DNA of 64,000 nucleotides, from the NCBI GenBank assembly GCA_026315105.1, contig CM048744.1, positions 902,329,094 through 902,393,093 on the forward strand. The letters run 5' to 3'. The notes below the pieces were generated by a model that did no database searches, was not told the DNA's origin, and worked only from the letters and a program-made list of their open reading frames with translations. This document shows positions 21,641 through 33,762 of this stretch, one piece after another. The position numbers and the translations under genes are program-made. The stretch comes from Locusta migratoria (Eukaryota; Arthropoda; Insecta; Orthoptera; Acrididae). Position 1 is the first letter of the stretch; every line of letters starts with the position of its first letter.

Positions 21641-21994
21641 TATTTTCATTTAAATTTCGAGCTGTCAAAAGACAATCGCAAAGGCCTACTTTTAGTGTCA
21701 CTACCGTAACCTAAAGTGGGCCAATATCGGCTAAATACGCCGAGTTCATTAGCCAACGATTGTCGCACAACTTCTCTCCCAAAGCGAAGTCATTTTCAGT
21801 CAAGAAGACTCTCACTTTATTTTTCAGTTGAAAGAGGCGCATTAAATTTAAGAAAAGAAAACCGGTGGATCGAAGTCATGGTCCCGTTTATTATTAGAAA
21901 AAAAAAATCCTTACGTTTTCGCGGAGCACCTGGAGCTCTTTCGCGGAGCACTTGGTCCTCCGCGAGGCACAGTTTGAGAAACTCTGTTACAACG

Positions 21995-22591
21995 GATAGT
22001 GAAAAAGGTAGAAATTACTCATCTTAATTATTGCACAATACGTTAATGCAATACAAGAATTGTATACGCACCTGAGCTATGTATCCAGTTTACAATATTT
22101 GAACTACAATTTGGCTGATGCGTGGTCGATATCGCCTAAAAGTTATCAGCCTTATATGCAAATTTTTTGGAAGTGTTCTGAAGGGAGATACTTTATCTTA
22201 ACAGAATAAAGTACCTGTAACAAGGGAAGGTGTTAGCCATGTGTGTCTCAGGTGGGCTTTCTGGGTAAAAGCTATACGGCTAATTAAAAGTGCACTGCAG
22301 GAGGCAACGTAACCGGATAGGATGAGCTGTGTCAACTACCGCGTTACTCGGGGAACAAACTAATATTAGCTGGGGGGACGGGAGGCAATATCGCTGATGA
22401 GGAGACGTGAAGGCATCCAAAACGCCATTATATGTAATAGGGGGTGGGGTGGCCACGCCCCGTTCTGAACAAGAAGCTCTCGCACAGGCCACCCGGCAGT
22501 GGATTCTCTGCCACCAGCCATGTTTATACAGGTCAATGAACTGCCACTGGTTGGTCAAAAATAATGTATAGTCTCCTCCGAAATGAACGTT
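21995..22591. other. no recognisable feature
   Basis: About 600 bp without a supported element or ORF. Note that 22093-22146 (ACAATATTTGAACTACAATT, GGCTGATGCGTGG) repeats 17869-17925, just left of the hAT element, so a second, unresolved repeat flanks it. Confidence 0.5.
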
Positions 22592-22603
22592 AGAGGTCTC
22601 CGA

Positions 22604-22800
22604 GCCGGCCGCGGTGGCCGAGGAGACTAAGGCGCTTCAGTCACAGACTGCACGGCCACTACGGTCGGGGGTCCGAATCCCCCCTCGGGCATGGATATTT
22701 GTGCCGTCCTAGTTAGTAAGTAGTTCATAAGTAGTTTGTAAGTTTAGGGACTGATAACCCCGTAGTTAAGTCCCATAGACCATACAAACATTTGATTTTT
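22604..22800 (+). mobile_element. tRNA-derived SINE (main family)
   Basis: Full-length copy. B box mutated to GGTCCGAATCC. TSD agag[g/c]tctccga at 22592-22603 and 22801-22812. Confidence 0.9.
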
Positions 22801-22812
22801 AGAGCTCTCCGA

Positions 22813-23474
22813 AGACTGTGAAATTTTAAAAATTTAATGTTATGAACTGCTGGACTTACTATTAAATATTTGTTCAACGACAACCAGTGGTGAAACCTGA
22901 AAATGACCTAGGAGCGGATCACTCGAGACAAATGTTAGGAATGCGTGGCCGCTCTCGTCAGACGTGTGATTCCTCCCTTTTTAGGATCATTTGGTTTAAC
23001 TAGTTAATAAGATTAGGGACAGATGACCTTAGCGTTTTGTTCACTTAGGTTTACAGACATTTTAACTTTATTGTAAACAGATATGATTTTAAGATTTGTT
23101 TTAGTATGCTGTTTGAGAACCTGAAAATGTTTTCTTGCCGATGATGACCTACCAGGAGAAAGGTGCGATGAATTATGGATTCAACACTAACGTTGATATA
23201 AATCAACAATTTTTCATTTAGAATATTTGGTTTCAGGAACTACAGTGGAAGTTGCTCTAAGTAAGGATTTTCGTAGGAATAGTAACTGAATTGTATCAAC
23301 CCTCCACACATAAACTAAAAGAAAAAAGCTGCTAAACATGTAGAAAACGTTTAAACAATAGTAATAAAGTACTGCAAAACTTCATTAGTATGATAGGTGA
23401 AGGACACTCATAATACAAAGTGCAACTAACGGCGAAAAACTATCAGGTGTATCTCAGCTGAATTCCAGGATATA
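22813..23474. other. no recognisable feature
   Basis: About 660 bp, AT-rich, no supported element. Confidence 0.45.
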
Positions 23475-24263
23475 AGTAGGGTAAGGTGGTGCAATTTCGA
23501 TCATTTCGAACAAATGTTATTATAACTGAAAATAAATTGAGAAAAGGAATAATTTTAACTATGGCACTTGTTCTTGGATATTTAATTAATATGTAACATA
23601 CATATTATACAGTTACAAATGTTGGTATAGACACAAAAAAGGTTACGGAATTGAGTAAAATCGATCGAAAATGTACGACACTAGGTACAATTGTGGTCAC
23701 TTCCTCGTACAATTTTGATTACGGGCATCTTCCACATAAAAAGCACTGTTTCTGTCACGCACCAACGCATACTTCGTGGTACCAAACATTGCATTTTTGG
23801 TAGCGAATCCAGTTACCCTTAACCAGATGATATATAAGAGCGCGTTAGACTAAGTAGCTTCACTTACCTCTTTAAAAGGAAAAAATTTATGTCTCCTTAC
23901 CGCAAAGTGGTGTATTCTTGGAAAAGACAGGAGGAGCTGTAGAAACCTACTACTCTACAAAGTGACACAACGAGACACTACGGCCGGCAGCGGTGGCCGA
24001 GGGGACTAAGGCGCTCCAGTCACGGTCTGCACGGCGCCTACGGTCGGGGGCTCGAATCCCCCCTCGGGCATGGATATTTGTGCCGTCCTAGTTCGTAAGT
24101 ATTTCATAAGTAGTTTGTAAGTTTAGGGACTGATGACCCCGTAGTTAAGTCCCCAAACATTTGAACATTTGATTTTTGAGACACTACGAGACAGAAAAAT
24201 GGCGCGAAAACTTACGTTGATCAGAATTGTACCTATATCGAAATTGTACCACCTTACCCTACT
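23475..24263. mobile_element. TA-flanked inverted-repeat DNA transposon (MITE)
   Basis: The left end AGTAGGGTAAGGTGGTGCAA and the right end, read inward as AGTAGGGTAAGGTGGTACAA, are near-perfect inverted repeats. If the outer TA is the target duplication, the element proper starts GGGTAAGG. No transposase is visible. A SINE is inserted at 23983-24177, leaving about 590 bp of MITE. Confidence 0.8.
23983..24177 (+). mobile_element. tRNA-derived SINE nested in the MITE
   Basis: Head begins GCCGGCAGCGGTGGCCGAGG. TSD gagacactacg at 23972-23982 and 24178-24188. Confidence 0.9.
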
Positions 24264-24437
24264 ACAAAAGAGTTAGCAGTTTTGTTGCACTGAGGTCGTT
24301 CTGCGTGAGTGACAGTGCAAAATGTTCGAAAACGCGGTGTGTCAAAATTCTTCAGACTCTCTGGTTCTATTGACCAGACACAGCGATGAAGTGTTTGAAG
24401 ATAGCCGTAGGCCTAGCGACCATTTGAATACCTGTCG

Positions 24438-25087
24438 GAAAAATGAGTACGCATCTGCAACTACATCCATATACATACTCCACAATCCACCGTAAGGTGC
24501 GTGGTGTAGGGTATCTCGTAACACTACCAGTCATTTTCCCCTCTGTTCCATTCCCATTTAGAAAGAGGGTAAAACGACCGTATGCTTCTGAAGGATCCCT
24601 CATTTCTCCTATCGCTTCTTTGTGCTCTTTACGTGAAAGGTAAGTAGGTGGCAGTAAAATCGTTTTGGAGTTAAATTCCAAATTCATAAACTTCCTCAAC
24701 AGTGTTTCTCGAAAAGGATGTCTCCTTTCCTCCAGGGATTCCCACGTGAGTTCCCGAGGCATACTTGCGCATGAGTCGGACCTACCACTAACAAAAGAGC
24801 AGTCCGCCTCAGATTTTTTCAGTTTCTTCCTTTAAAACGATCTGATTGTAATCTCACACTCTTGAGCGGTACTCAAAAACGGGGTTGCACAAGAATTCTG
24901 TACGCCGTCTCATTTACCAATGAACCACATCCTCCACAAAATTCTCCCAATAAGCCGAAGTCGACCATCCGTCTTTCCCGCCAATATTGTTACAGTCTAG
25001 TTCCATTTCATATCGCTTTTCAACGTTACGTCTAGACATTTAATCGACACGACTGCGTCAAACGGTTCACTACTGACACAGCACACC
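24438..25087 (-). pseudogene. LINE 3' end (family C), split by palindromic insertion
   Basis: Minus-strand frames give the C-terminus of a non-LTR element: LTWESLEERRHPFRETLLRK, then PPTYLSRKEHKEAIGEMRDP, ending in a Cys/Arg-rich YVYGCSCRC. The 3' end (CACGCACCTTACGGTGGATT on that strand) recurs at 62.35 kb and 42.15 kb. The upstream reverse-transcriptase part resumes at 25698 beyond the 25100-25685 insertion. Frameshifts and stops make it dead. Confidence 0.75.
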
Positions 25088-25697
25088 TTACGTTTTTATG
25101 AGTTGGTTTACGTTTTAGGAGGCGATCCACTTATAATATTGTAAAAAGATATAAAAAAGCGAAGATCGCTGTTCATCAATTTTTATTTACGACGACTGGT
25201 TTCGCTGAACTATGTCAGCATTATCTGGTCAAATAAAATATTTTACAAGGCCATAATCTTGTAATGTCAATTAGTTGTTATATAACAATTTACAGTGCAC
25301 AGGTGCACTATGTCATTATAATAAAACATAATTATCACAGTGAGTGACAATAGCAAACTCACTTGCCACTCACTGTGATAATTATGTTTTATTATAATGA
25401 CATAGTGCACCTATGCACTGTAAATTGTTATATAACAACTGATTGACATTACAAGATTATGGCTAACTCACTTGTCACTCACTGTGATAATTATGTTTTA
25501 TTATAATGACATAGTGCACCTATGCACTGTCAATTGTTATATAACAACTGATTGACATTACAAGATTATGGCCTTGTAAAATATCTTATTTGACCAGATG
25601 ATGCTGACATAGTTCAGTGAGACCGGTCGTCGTAAATAAAAATTGATGAACAGCGATCTTGGCTTTTTTATATCTTTCTACAAAATTACGTTTTTAT
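25088..25697. other. 12-bp target-site duplication of palindromic element
   Basis: ttacgtttttat occurs at 25088-25099 and 25686-25697. These copies bracket the palindromic insertion and lie within the family C LINE sequence. Confidence 0.75.
25100..25685. mobile_element. palindromic insertion with ribozyme-like motifs (H3)
   Basis: A 41-nt non-palindromic left tail (25100-25140) is followed by a ~540-bp inverted repeat (GTAAAAAGATATAAAAAAGC at 25141, mirrored by GCTTTTTTATATCTTTCTAC ending 25681). The right arm contains a ~115-bp direct duplication, both units running from CACTCACTGTGATAATTATG through AACTGATTGACATTACAAGA. Near each end sits a motif of the form CAGATRATGCTGA-CATAGT-TCAGYGA: minus strand at 25193-25232, plus strand at 25602-25627. 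Its hairpin is followed by GAAACCAGTC (left) or GAGACCGGTC (right). No coding capacity. The layout resembles the inverted pseudo-LTRs of Penelope-like elements. Confidence 0.7.
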
Positions 25698-26165
25698 ATA
25701 TTTACAGCTAGTAACCATTACTCACACCAAATAAAAATTTTGCCTGTCATCCCGCTTTCTAATGCAGTCAATCAATGGCGACAGCTTCTCTTACACCACA
25801 GTATCATCACCAACCAGTCACAGATTACTACTCACTTCGACAGTCAGACTGGGTTTCTACCGACAGAAAATAATAACGGCTCTATCACACTTCCCTGAGG
25901 TATCCCTGACGATACCCATGTCTTTGATGACCGCTCTCCGTCATGTCAACGTATGTGGCTCTATTATTTAAGTAGTCTTTGAGCCATTTATATACAGGCA
26001 GCCTGCAGTGCGGCACCGTGGCAAACGTCTTTCAGAAATCAACGAATATGCAGTCTGCCTGTTGCCCACCATCCATGGCTTCAAGATGTCACGTGAGAAA
26101 AGCATAGTTTTACTCCAGCGGTACTTTATAAAGCTTTGCTGATACATGGACAAAAGATTTTCTGT
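25698..26165 (-). pseudogene. reverse transcriptase fragment (family C LINE, upstream part)
   Basis: On the minus strand, shifting frames give DGGQQADCIFVDF then KTFATVPHCRL (the D-x-KTF catalytic block), YKWLKDYLNN, and SGIPQGSVIEP (the P-Q-G block). Multiple stops and frameshifts are present. It lies directly upstream (minus sense) of the palindromic insertion and is most simply one LINE with the 24438-25087 part. Confidence 0.75.
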
Positions 26166-26252
26166 CTCAAAATAATTTACTATGTTGGAGTGAAAATATG
26201 TTCGAGAGATCTACAGGATACTTGATACCTTTGTTATTATGCAATGTTTTGA

Positions 26253-26360
26253 TTTTTTTTTTTTTTTTTTTTTTTTTTTGCGTCTCAGTCTCGTCGCCGC
26301 TTTTGTGTCTCGTTTCCGTCGTAGCTGTCGGTGGCCGAGTACAAAGACCGACACAGGAAT
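26253..26360 (-). mobile_element. possible short retroinsert with poly(A) end
   Basis: Poly-T at 26253-26279 is followed by about 80 bp (GCGTCTCAGTCTCGTCGCCG ... GGTGGCCGAGTACAAAG). In minus sense this is a sequence ending in poly(A). No TSD was found, and identity is unknown. Confidence 0.35.
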
Positions 26361-27108
26361 AAAAGATGCACGCTTGTGCAGGTAGGTGACCAGCCAGTGG
26401 GACAGCAGAAACTAGAAACACTAGAGTCAATTAGAACGAGATAAATATGTCATAGACTTAGTAATACTTAACTTTTACATAGTTCTTGACTGCAGGATGC
26501 TGATACAAAGATTAGATAGAGGCCTGCCTACTGAGGAGTCCTAGTGCCTATGCGATAGCTAAGTCTTCACTGGTGCCTATCTGAATCCCAAGTGTTAGCT
26601 GGTTCCTATGTCAGTCCCAACTGAACGATGTCGTTCAGTGGTGGCCACGAGAGGAGTTGTAGCAGAGGGCGCTCGTGGCTGACGTCGTAAGAACGCAGCG
26701 CCGTGCGCGCACGGCGGCGCGCGGCGAAAGTAGGTGGCGCGCACTTTAGACTTTTGCGACACCACAGCCTTCCTTTAAACGGTGATAACCTACTAATTTT
26801 CCAGACGCTAGATGACAGATTCGTCATAAATGCAAGCTAAGTTACGGGCCAATGCCTTAGAAAACTCGTCGTAAAATCGAATTTGGATTCCATCTGGGAC
26901 TTGTTTGGTTTCATGTCTCTCATCTGCTTCTCTACACCAGAGAATCGTATTACCATGTCCTCCATTTGGATAATAGCGCGCTTTCGGGTGCGGTTCCTCT
27001 AGGCAAAGGATTAATCATTGTAATTTTGTTGAGGGTGATCTCTCCGACTTTACGAGAGCAACTCGGGCGCCCTGCTTTTGGTTGTCGAGAGTACACGCGT
27101 GATCCCCC

Positions 27109-27109
<1 letters not shown>
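26361..27109. other. no gene; CpG-rich patch
   Basis: 26640-26760 is CpG-rich (GCGCGCACGGCGGCGCGCGG) in an otherwise AT-rich region. It could be a regulatory patch or part of an unrecognised element. No supported ORF. Confidence 0.4.
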
Positions 27110-27146
<37 letters not shown>

Positions 27147-27800
27147 TGGTTTTGGGGTGCACAATTGCTAAGGTCATTAGCGCCCAAACAAGAACAGAAA
27201 TTCGCTAGATCTCAAAAAAATGGGTAACTGCCAGTTAGAATAGTAAGAGAAGGCTAAAAACGAAAGATAAAAACAATTAAAAGGGTTAAATATCCTTTGA
27301 TAGATTGGCCAAGTTGATAAAACGCAAAACTCGAGCAGCTGCTCGTGTGTCATCAGCTAAAATTTCCTCCAGAGTAGACGGAAAGTGAAGGGCTACACGG
27401 AGATGATTAAAATTAAGACAAGACAGTAAAACATGTCGCACCGTCAGCAGTGCACCGCAGGAGCACAGCGGTGCAGGGTCAGCGGTTAGCAAATGACGGT
27501 GGCTGAAACGGCAGTGACCGATCCGCAGCCGGGCCAGGATGACCTCCTCTCGCCGAGAGGGGCGTGAGCAGTCGGGATCGGTTTTACAGTTCTCAATTTA
27601 TTGTAGTACAGTGGAAACCACGCACTGTGCCAGGACGACACGATACTCCGGCGAAGAGCCCGCTGAACATCGTCCGATGGGACGCAAAAGGTAGCCATGC
27701 GGGGCAAAAGAGCTGCTGTCTTGGCTGCTATGTCGACGGTCTCATTCCCGGGCACACCCACTGGATGGAGCATGACTCAATTCTTGTCTCGGCTTCGATC
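27110..27800 (-). pseudogene. LINE 3' end with RNase H domain and poly(A)
   Basis: Minus-strand frames give the end of an RNase H domain (GVPGNETVDIAAKTAA, about 27760-27700). After a frameshift near 27490 comes a Cys/His zinc-binding C-terminus (PAPLCSCGALLTVRHVLLSC, about 27470-27410) ending at FINLANLSKDI. The 3' UTR (GCGCTAATGACCTTAGCAAT in minus sense) runs into poly-A (poly-T at 27110-27145). RNase H plus a C-H-C finger is typical of I/R1/Jockey-related LINEs. 5'-truncated and frameshifted. Confidence 0.8.
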
Positions 27801-27817
27801 AAGGCCTTTGCAACAAC

Positions 27818-28125
27818 CCAGCGAGGTGGCGCAGTGGTAACACATTGGACTCGCATTCAGCCATCCAGATTTAGGCTTTCCGTGATTTCCCTAAGTCACT
27901 CGATCAAATGCCGGTATGGTTCCTTCTACATCAGCACCTAAAAATCCAAGCGTGAACTCCGACTCTAATGACCACGCTGTCGACGGAACGCTTAACCCTA
28001 CCCAATTGGGGTCCCCCTTTGCCCCACTAGAGGCCAGTCTGATAATTGATTGAATAGTACCGTGACTACTTATGGGCCGGATCTCAATCAGCCCTCTCCA
28101 CTCCTCGGAGTGGAGAATGAAAATA
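27818..28125 (+). mobile_element. tRNA-derived SINE of a third family, internal deletion
   Basis: The head CCAGCGAGGTGGCGCAGTGG is a clear A box. The expected B-box region is missing, because the tRNA-like part jumps straight into GCCATCCAGATTTAGGC. The tail includes TTTCCGTGATTTCCCTAAGT and GACCACGCTGTCGACGGAAC. The tail motif recurs inverted at 60977-61032. Confidence 0.7.
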
Positions 28126-29694
28126 ATAAAGTAATTTATATATTTATTTTATCTGGGAGTTTGCACGAGAAATGCTGAAGTTAAAAACAAACTTTCCTTT
28201 TGCTGCCTATCACCGCCTGAGAACGACCAGCGAATGACAGGATAGAGACCTATCGATTTTACATAGAACCAGAATTTTTTCGTGTTCTGGAAAGATCTTT
28301 TGTTAAGGCGTGGCGTTGGTAGTTATTATATTCTTCTTTTTATACACACGAGATTCTCTACTAACGACTACCTGTTTTCATTTGCTTCTGCTTTGTTTGT
28401 TGCAAGAATGCTACTGCTTTTGCTTTCTCTGCAGTTATCGAATGTTGTTATTAAACCACGGTGGGTCTTCCCATCCCTAATCCAATTTATCGGCACATAC
28501 ATCTCCAACGCCTAATTTTTCAATACTTTAAATTTAGTCCATAACACTTTTACTTCCACTGTACCGGAACTAAAGGATGTCCCTTCGTTGTCTAAGTGGG
28601 ACACTAACAATTACTAGGTCTTCCAAGCATAAAAAGTCTCCTTATGTCTAACGGATTTATGAAATTTGGTAAGAATTGTTGCTATAAAGACATTACGATC
28701 AAGAACCCATATTTCTACACTGATGTCGTTGATAAGGTGAAGCCTGCTTTGTAGCTACAATGTCTCGAATGTTTCCATTGAGCTAGAACTGTCAATTTAG
28801 CTGTTGAAGGCAATTTTAGGAAAACATGTTCAAGGCTACTCGTATGTACCATCTATAATGAAACCATAGACATTCCAGTTAGGCAGGTTAAAGTGCCTCT
28901 TACCTCCCCCCCCCCCACTCCGCTCGCCCAATTGTTGCATGTTATACCTTCACGCCACTGAGCGTTGAACTTATTTGAATGACCATAGAGCTTTGACGAC
29001 AGAACCGACCGGCCAGTAAAATCACCTAACCATTAGCTGGATTTCTCCTAGACCTGTTATACACGTCCAGATGACTTCACAGTTTCTCATGACTTCGATC
29101 CATTTGTGCCTAATCCATCTTTCTGGTAGACTTTCCACGCTTCGCTAAATATTTCAGAAAGTCAAAATTCATACAGCTTTCAGTCCTGAAGATTTTCTGA
29201 ATTCAACAGAGTTCCTGTGCAGTAAATACGATCTCCACTACAACTTCAATTACGGTAGTTCCTCGCCTGATACCTTCCAAACTTCACACAAGTTTTGTGT
29301 ACTTTACATAACAGTGAAGCAGTTGAGCGGCTGAGAAATATTTTTGCTACACGCTAGAAGATCGCTTCCGGAATGTATTTCCACTTTACAATGAAGTGTG
29401 TGCTGATTTTCATCCGTAAGTGGTGACATGTAGGCCACCGTCTTGCACGCCACCCTAAGTCTTCGGTAGGTGGACCGTTCCGGATCCTTCTCAATCCAGC
29501 TATCTGTCATTCGATCTTTACTGGTAAAGATTCGTCGCTGGGCGGTGCATTTCCCTCAGATTTTTCTAATTTTATTTGGTTCTTCGTAATACTACAAAGT
29601 GGTGAAAAAACAAGTTAGTTGCATAGTTTTAGTCTTTTCTTAGTGTTTCAACTAGGACACAACGACTATTTTTTCATCACTATTTGTGGCAATA
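28126..29694. other. no recognisable feature
   Basis: About 1.6 kb without a supported element. Short ORFs lack domains. Confidence 0.5.
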
Positions 29695-29702
29695 GCTCTC
29701 AT

Positions 29703-30928
29703 TAGAGTTGGCTACAGTTTCATGGTTTCGAAACCAGGTTTCGATACACACAACACTTTCATTGTTTCAAAACCGGCATCTTTCACGGTTTCGGAACCAT
29801 GCGGTTTCATTCCGTTCTGTTTCGGATCACATTCGCGGTAAATTGTCGATACACTGAAACCGTTTCTTCCTGTCGGTTTCACGGTTTCGTGTCGGTTTAA
29901 CGATTTCATGTCGGTTTAACACACCGGTGTTTCAAATCACTAATGCAGAAAGGCGGAACAGACTAATGGTATCAAAATGTGGTGTTTCATTTTACTGAAG
30001 CTCCACACAGATACACATATAACTTGCTAGTATATAAACCATTTAGAGAGTGTCAAATAGAAGTTGACACTCGTGAGTCTGCAGCTTATTACTGATATCA
30101 AGATTTTTTGGCAAGAGATTGCTGTATTCCGAAATGACATAATGTCTGCTTTATAAATGTAGAAGAACAATAAAACAACGTTCACTATTTGCATTGAAAT
30201 AACCAGTTAAATTCTAGGTTTATCTACCATATTAAAAACTCACGAGTGAAACTACATTCTTCAAAATAAGATACAACATGAAACCTGAAATGACAGTTTT
30301 TATACTAACAAGAGTAGATCGCACATTTAATCTCGTGTTAAAGAGTTAGTTTCTTATGAGCGGAAACGAAGTTACCTACTATCGTTATAATTTTTCGACA
30401 CTCATGTTAAAGGAATTGCGGCGGTGGTGTAACGGTCAAGACGTACAAGTGGTGGTGAACTTGTCTCTTATTTTATTATGTTTGTAATTCCATAGCATTA
30501 TTTGTGATTCTTTAGTGTGCCCTTTATTCCCTGTAATTTATTTAGTATGTATAGAAAGTAACATTTATGATCCATCACTGTAATATGCGTACCGTATTGC
30601 AGTGTGTGAGTTTGTAACAGGGTAAACGTTTAGCTGCCATATCGGCGGTCTCGTGTGACTATTTTGGGCAACATCAACAACACGGGAGAAAATCTTTATC
30701 AACAAGTTTCATACATACCAAGACGTAAATATATACTCTATGGTTGACAGGTTATTGTATGTACCCTTGTCCACATAGTGAAAAATATTGCCCTCCTAGA
30801 ACGAAGATTTCATGACAAAACATACATTGCTTGACGGTTTCATGGTTTCGAAACAGTGTTTAGAAACCACAGATGGTACGGTTCCATTTGTTTCGAAACC
30901 ATCAGATGTTTCAGTTTTCCCGTCTCTA
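29703..30928. mobile_element. non-autonomous hAT element
   Basis: The ends TAGAGTTGGCTAC and, inverted, TAGAGACGGGAAAA are hAT-like. The 8-bp TSD gctctcat is exact (29695-29702 and 30929-30936). Both subterminal regions are full of GGTTTC words and palindromes such as GGTTTCGAAACC (29721-29945 and 30834-30912), likely transposase-binding repeats. No transposase relic was seen in the 1.2 kb. Confidence 0.85.
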
Positions 30929-30936
30929 GCTCTCAT

Positions 30937-31386
30937 ATTAGTGAATATTGCGACCAGATTCCAGAGCACTGTAAATGATGCAAGCAATACACAAGTTTGT
31001 CTGAAACATTTACAGCCTCAAAATTCTTTCTATTATAATTCATTCCTCAGTCTGCATTTGAGAAGCACTTTTCCAGAAATTTTATGTTTAAGGTTGTAAC
31101 GTTTCTGCTATATTGCACACTCCTTACAAAAAACAGTTGCCAACATTATAAACACGAAATATCTGACACCTAAAATAAGACTGCACTACCGGACATGTAA
31201 AATATCACATTTTCGTCTTCAGTTTGAAATTATATTAACACTATTAGTAAAACACTTTTAAGAAATAGTACAGTGATTTAAACATAACTTTGGGTGTCCT
31301 TTTACGTAATTTTCAATTTTTAATACTTTCGTAAATAATAGCTGCAAACACTAAAAATGCATGACATTTAGTTTCGGAAATTGCTG

Positions 31387-31433
<47 letters not shown>

Positions 31434-32841
31434 TAATTTGTATAAAAACAACAATACTACATGTTATAACTATTTCATAACATGATTTCATATATACCTT
31501 TTGTTTAAATAAATTAGGGCAGACCATGTTTTATATATCACTGGATCCTAAATTAAATACTGATAATTTTTCCATGCACTAAAATGAATAATCCGTTTGG
31601 TACTAAGAAACTATCTTCGAAATCAACAAAACTACGACAACCATATACAAATCCGTATTAATAAAAAATTTGACCGCAAAATAAAATACATTAAAATTCC
31701 ATGTCACAATAATAGTACGCCTACACAATATTGGCAAAACAAATATGTGTGCACTTCGAAAACACAAATAATGTAAATAATTTGAGCACTGTAAACACTA
31801 GTGAAAAGATGACTTTAAATTTGTGTACCACATTAAATACAAATTTCATGAAACAAGTACATACATTGAGATAAATAGTCAAAGCTTAAATGTAATGTTT
31901 TAATTTCTGTATTTTGGCATATTTAATGTAAAAGAATATTGTTTAATTGTGAATTACAAAACTTTGTCATCAATCTTATTTCGTGGTTACGTAGAAAGAT
32001 GTTTGAGAGAAACCATGTTTTGTTAGTCTTCTATCAGTGACAAACCTGTAAGCAGCTCTGTTGGCTTGCCGCAGCATTTTTTTTATTTTTGTTTGTGCAG
32101 CAATGTGATTGATTTAAACTTTATTTAAATGGAAATAAAATCGTTTTCATATCAACTGACATGATTATGATTTACGAAAAGGTCCTGTAACATCAAATCT
32201 TTTAGTGAAAGCCGAAGACAGCTCACAACGCAATGGACTACAGCCAGCATATAAGACAAGTTCTTTTTAAGTCAACTTCACCTACAGTGGAATGACTTTC
32301 TTATAGACACTGTGAACTAATAAAACTTTCCGTGATTTAGGAAAATATTAGGGCTGAGTTTGAGTCATTCCCAAAAGGGGTGACTGTCGTTAGAAGGTTT
32401 ATAATTTTGCATATTGACCACATGGAAAAACCTGTGTCAAAGATGACCTGGATGACAATTTTCTCGATTCATTAGAGATGAGTCATTTTGCCGCCCCTCC
32501 CAGTCTCTTACCTGGGTGCACGGCACGCCGTATGCGATCCACCGCTCGGCTGCCTGGTTCGCATCCAGGATCAGACGACGTCCCTCCGATAACTCTTGTG
32601 CTGGAAGGAGAGTTTCCCTTACGAGCGGCCATCCATCCTCCGCGTGCGTGCCGGCTTACTTGACGCATCAAACTGCACGTCTAGCTCCGGCTGCAAGGCC
32701 CCGGTAAGTAGCATCCTCACAATTCGCGAAGAATGGGCTCAGGTGTTCACACAAGTGGAGAACACTAGATCTAACCGGTTATGAACAGGTTGCTTGTGTT
32801 GTTCCTGTTCAAAGAGTTGTCAGTGTCGTTTATCTGTGGAA
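30937..32841. other. no gene; microsatellite
   Basis: Very AT-rich, with an (AT)n run at 31390-31432. 32480-32710 is more GC- and CpG-rich, and its overlapping ORFs on both strands probably reflect composition. No supported gene. Confidence 0.5.
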
Positions 32842-33006
32842 CTATGTACTAGAGGTCTGCAAATCGCCGGTTTCGCTCGCTCATACTCGGTCGAGTGCGC
32901 AACGCTCGGCGGTGACGCGCCGAATGTGTACGCTCGGAGCGAGCGTGTTGACACTCGAACGAGGCGACGTTGGGCGGAGCGCGCAGAGGCCGCACAGCGT
33001 ATAGTA

Positions 33007-33694
33007 CGGTGCAATTAGACCTAAACCCAGACATCCAAAGTAAAAGTTTCACTCCAGCACCAAACTGTTCAATAGAGCCCACATATTGTTTGGTAAAAAG
33101 TTACACCATTTTGAGCGTCGGGTTTGGGAGGAGGGCAGGGAGAAGTTAGAAAATTAGCAGTTTTTTCAGTTTTTCTTAAATATTTAGAAAACTATGCGGT
33201 TTAGCGCGAAATGTGCCAAATACAAAAATAATCTACATTAAATTGCGAACACAAATGGTCTGGTACATAATCTTGCTAAAGTGAACGGTTCCAGAGTTAC
33301 GGACGTAGTAAAAGCAGCAATTTTCCGCATTTTTCTAGATTTTATTGGAAAATCGCTAAGGAATTTTTTTTTACAGAATTTAGTTTTGTAAAAGATAATT
33401 GCGATTTTAGTGGTTGGTGGTTTGTTAGTGATAAGCCCTGGAAGGAACGACAACCTAAGCACCTTCTCAAGGGGCGCTACTTTTTACGGGAAAAGAGTCT
33501 TCCACATGCCTAATCCATATAAACCTGTGATACGGAGGAACCCACTCTGAATTTCCTCTGGACAATTCCGCACTAAGAATGAATATCTTTCCAACATAAA
33601 TAATATGTATTATAATTACGATAAAGAATTATATCATTTGTAACATAATGTTTTGAAAACTACAGCTTGTGGAGGTTTTCCTTTAGAAAATTGG

Positions 33695-33762
<68 letters not shown>

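Larger units (their letters stand above)
18113..21986 (-). mobile_element. hAT transposon (Charlie-like ends), invaded
   Basis: The left end CAGGGGTTCTCAGACTTTTT and the right end, read inward as CAGAGTTTCTCAAACTGTG, form hAT-style terminal inverted repeats. The 8-bp TSD is [g/t]tacaacg (18105-18112 and 21987-21994), the length this superfamily makes. GCGGAGCACC words recur near both ends. Transposase relics lie on the minus strand at about 19.8-20.35 kb. An RTE-like LINE (18450-19822) and a SINE (20788-20990) inserted later. Confidence 0.85.

Noticed and set aside
25317..25560. CRISPR-like array from repeated 115-bp blocks
   Set aside because: Only two direct units plus inverted copies, in a eukaryotic window; explained by the palindromic element.
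26950..27208. ORFs rich in Lys or Phe
   Set aside because: Produced by reading across the poly-T/poly-A tract of the LINE tail at 27110.
30421..30455. tRNA-like GCGGCGGTGGTGTAACGG
   Set aside because: No B box follows at the right distance and it lies inside a hAT element.
32483..33082. Five overlapping ORFs on both strands
   Set aside because: High GC removes stop codons in all frames; overlapping on both strands with no domain, and part lies in the hAT end.
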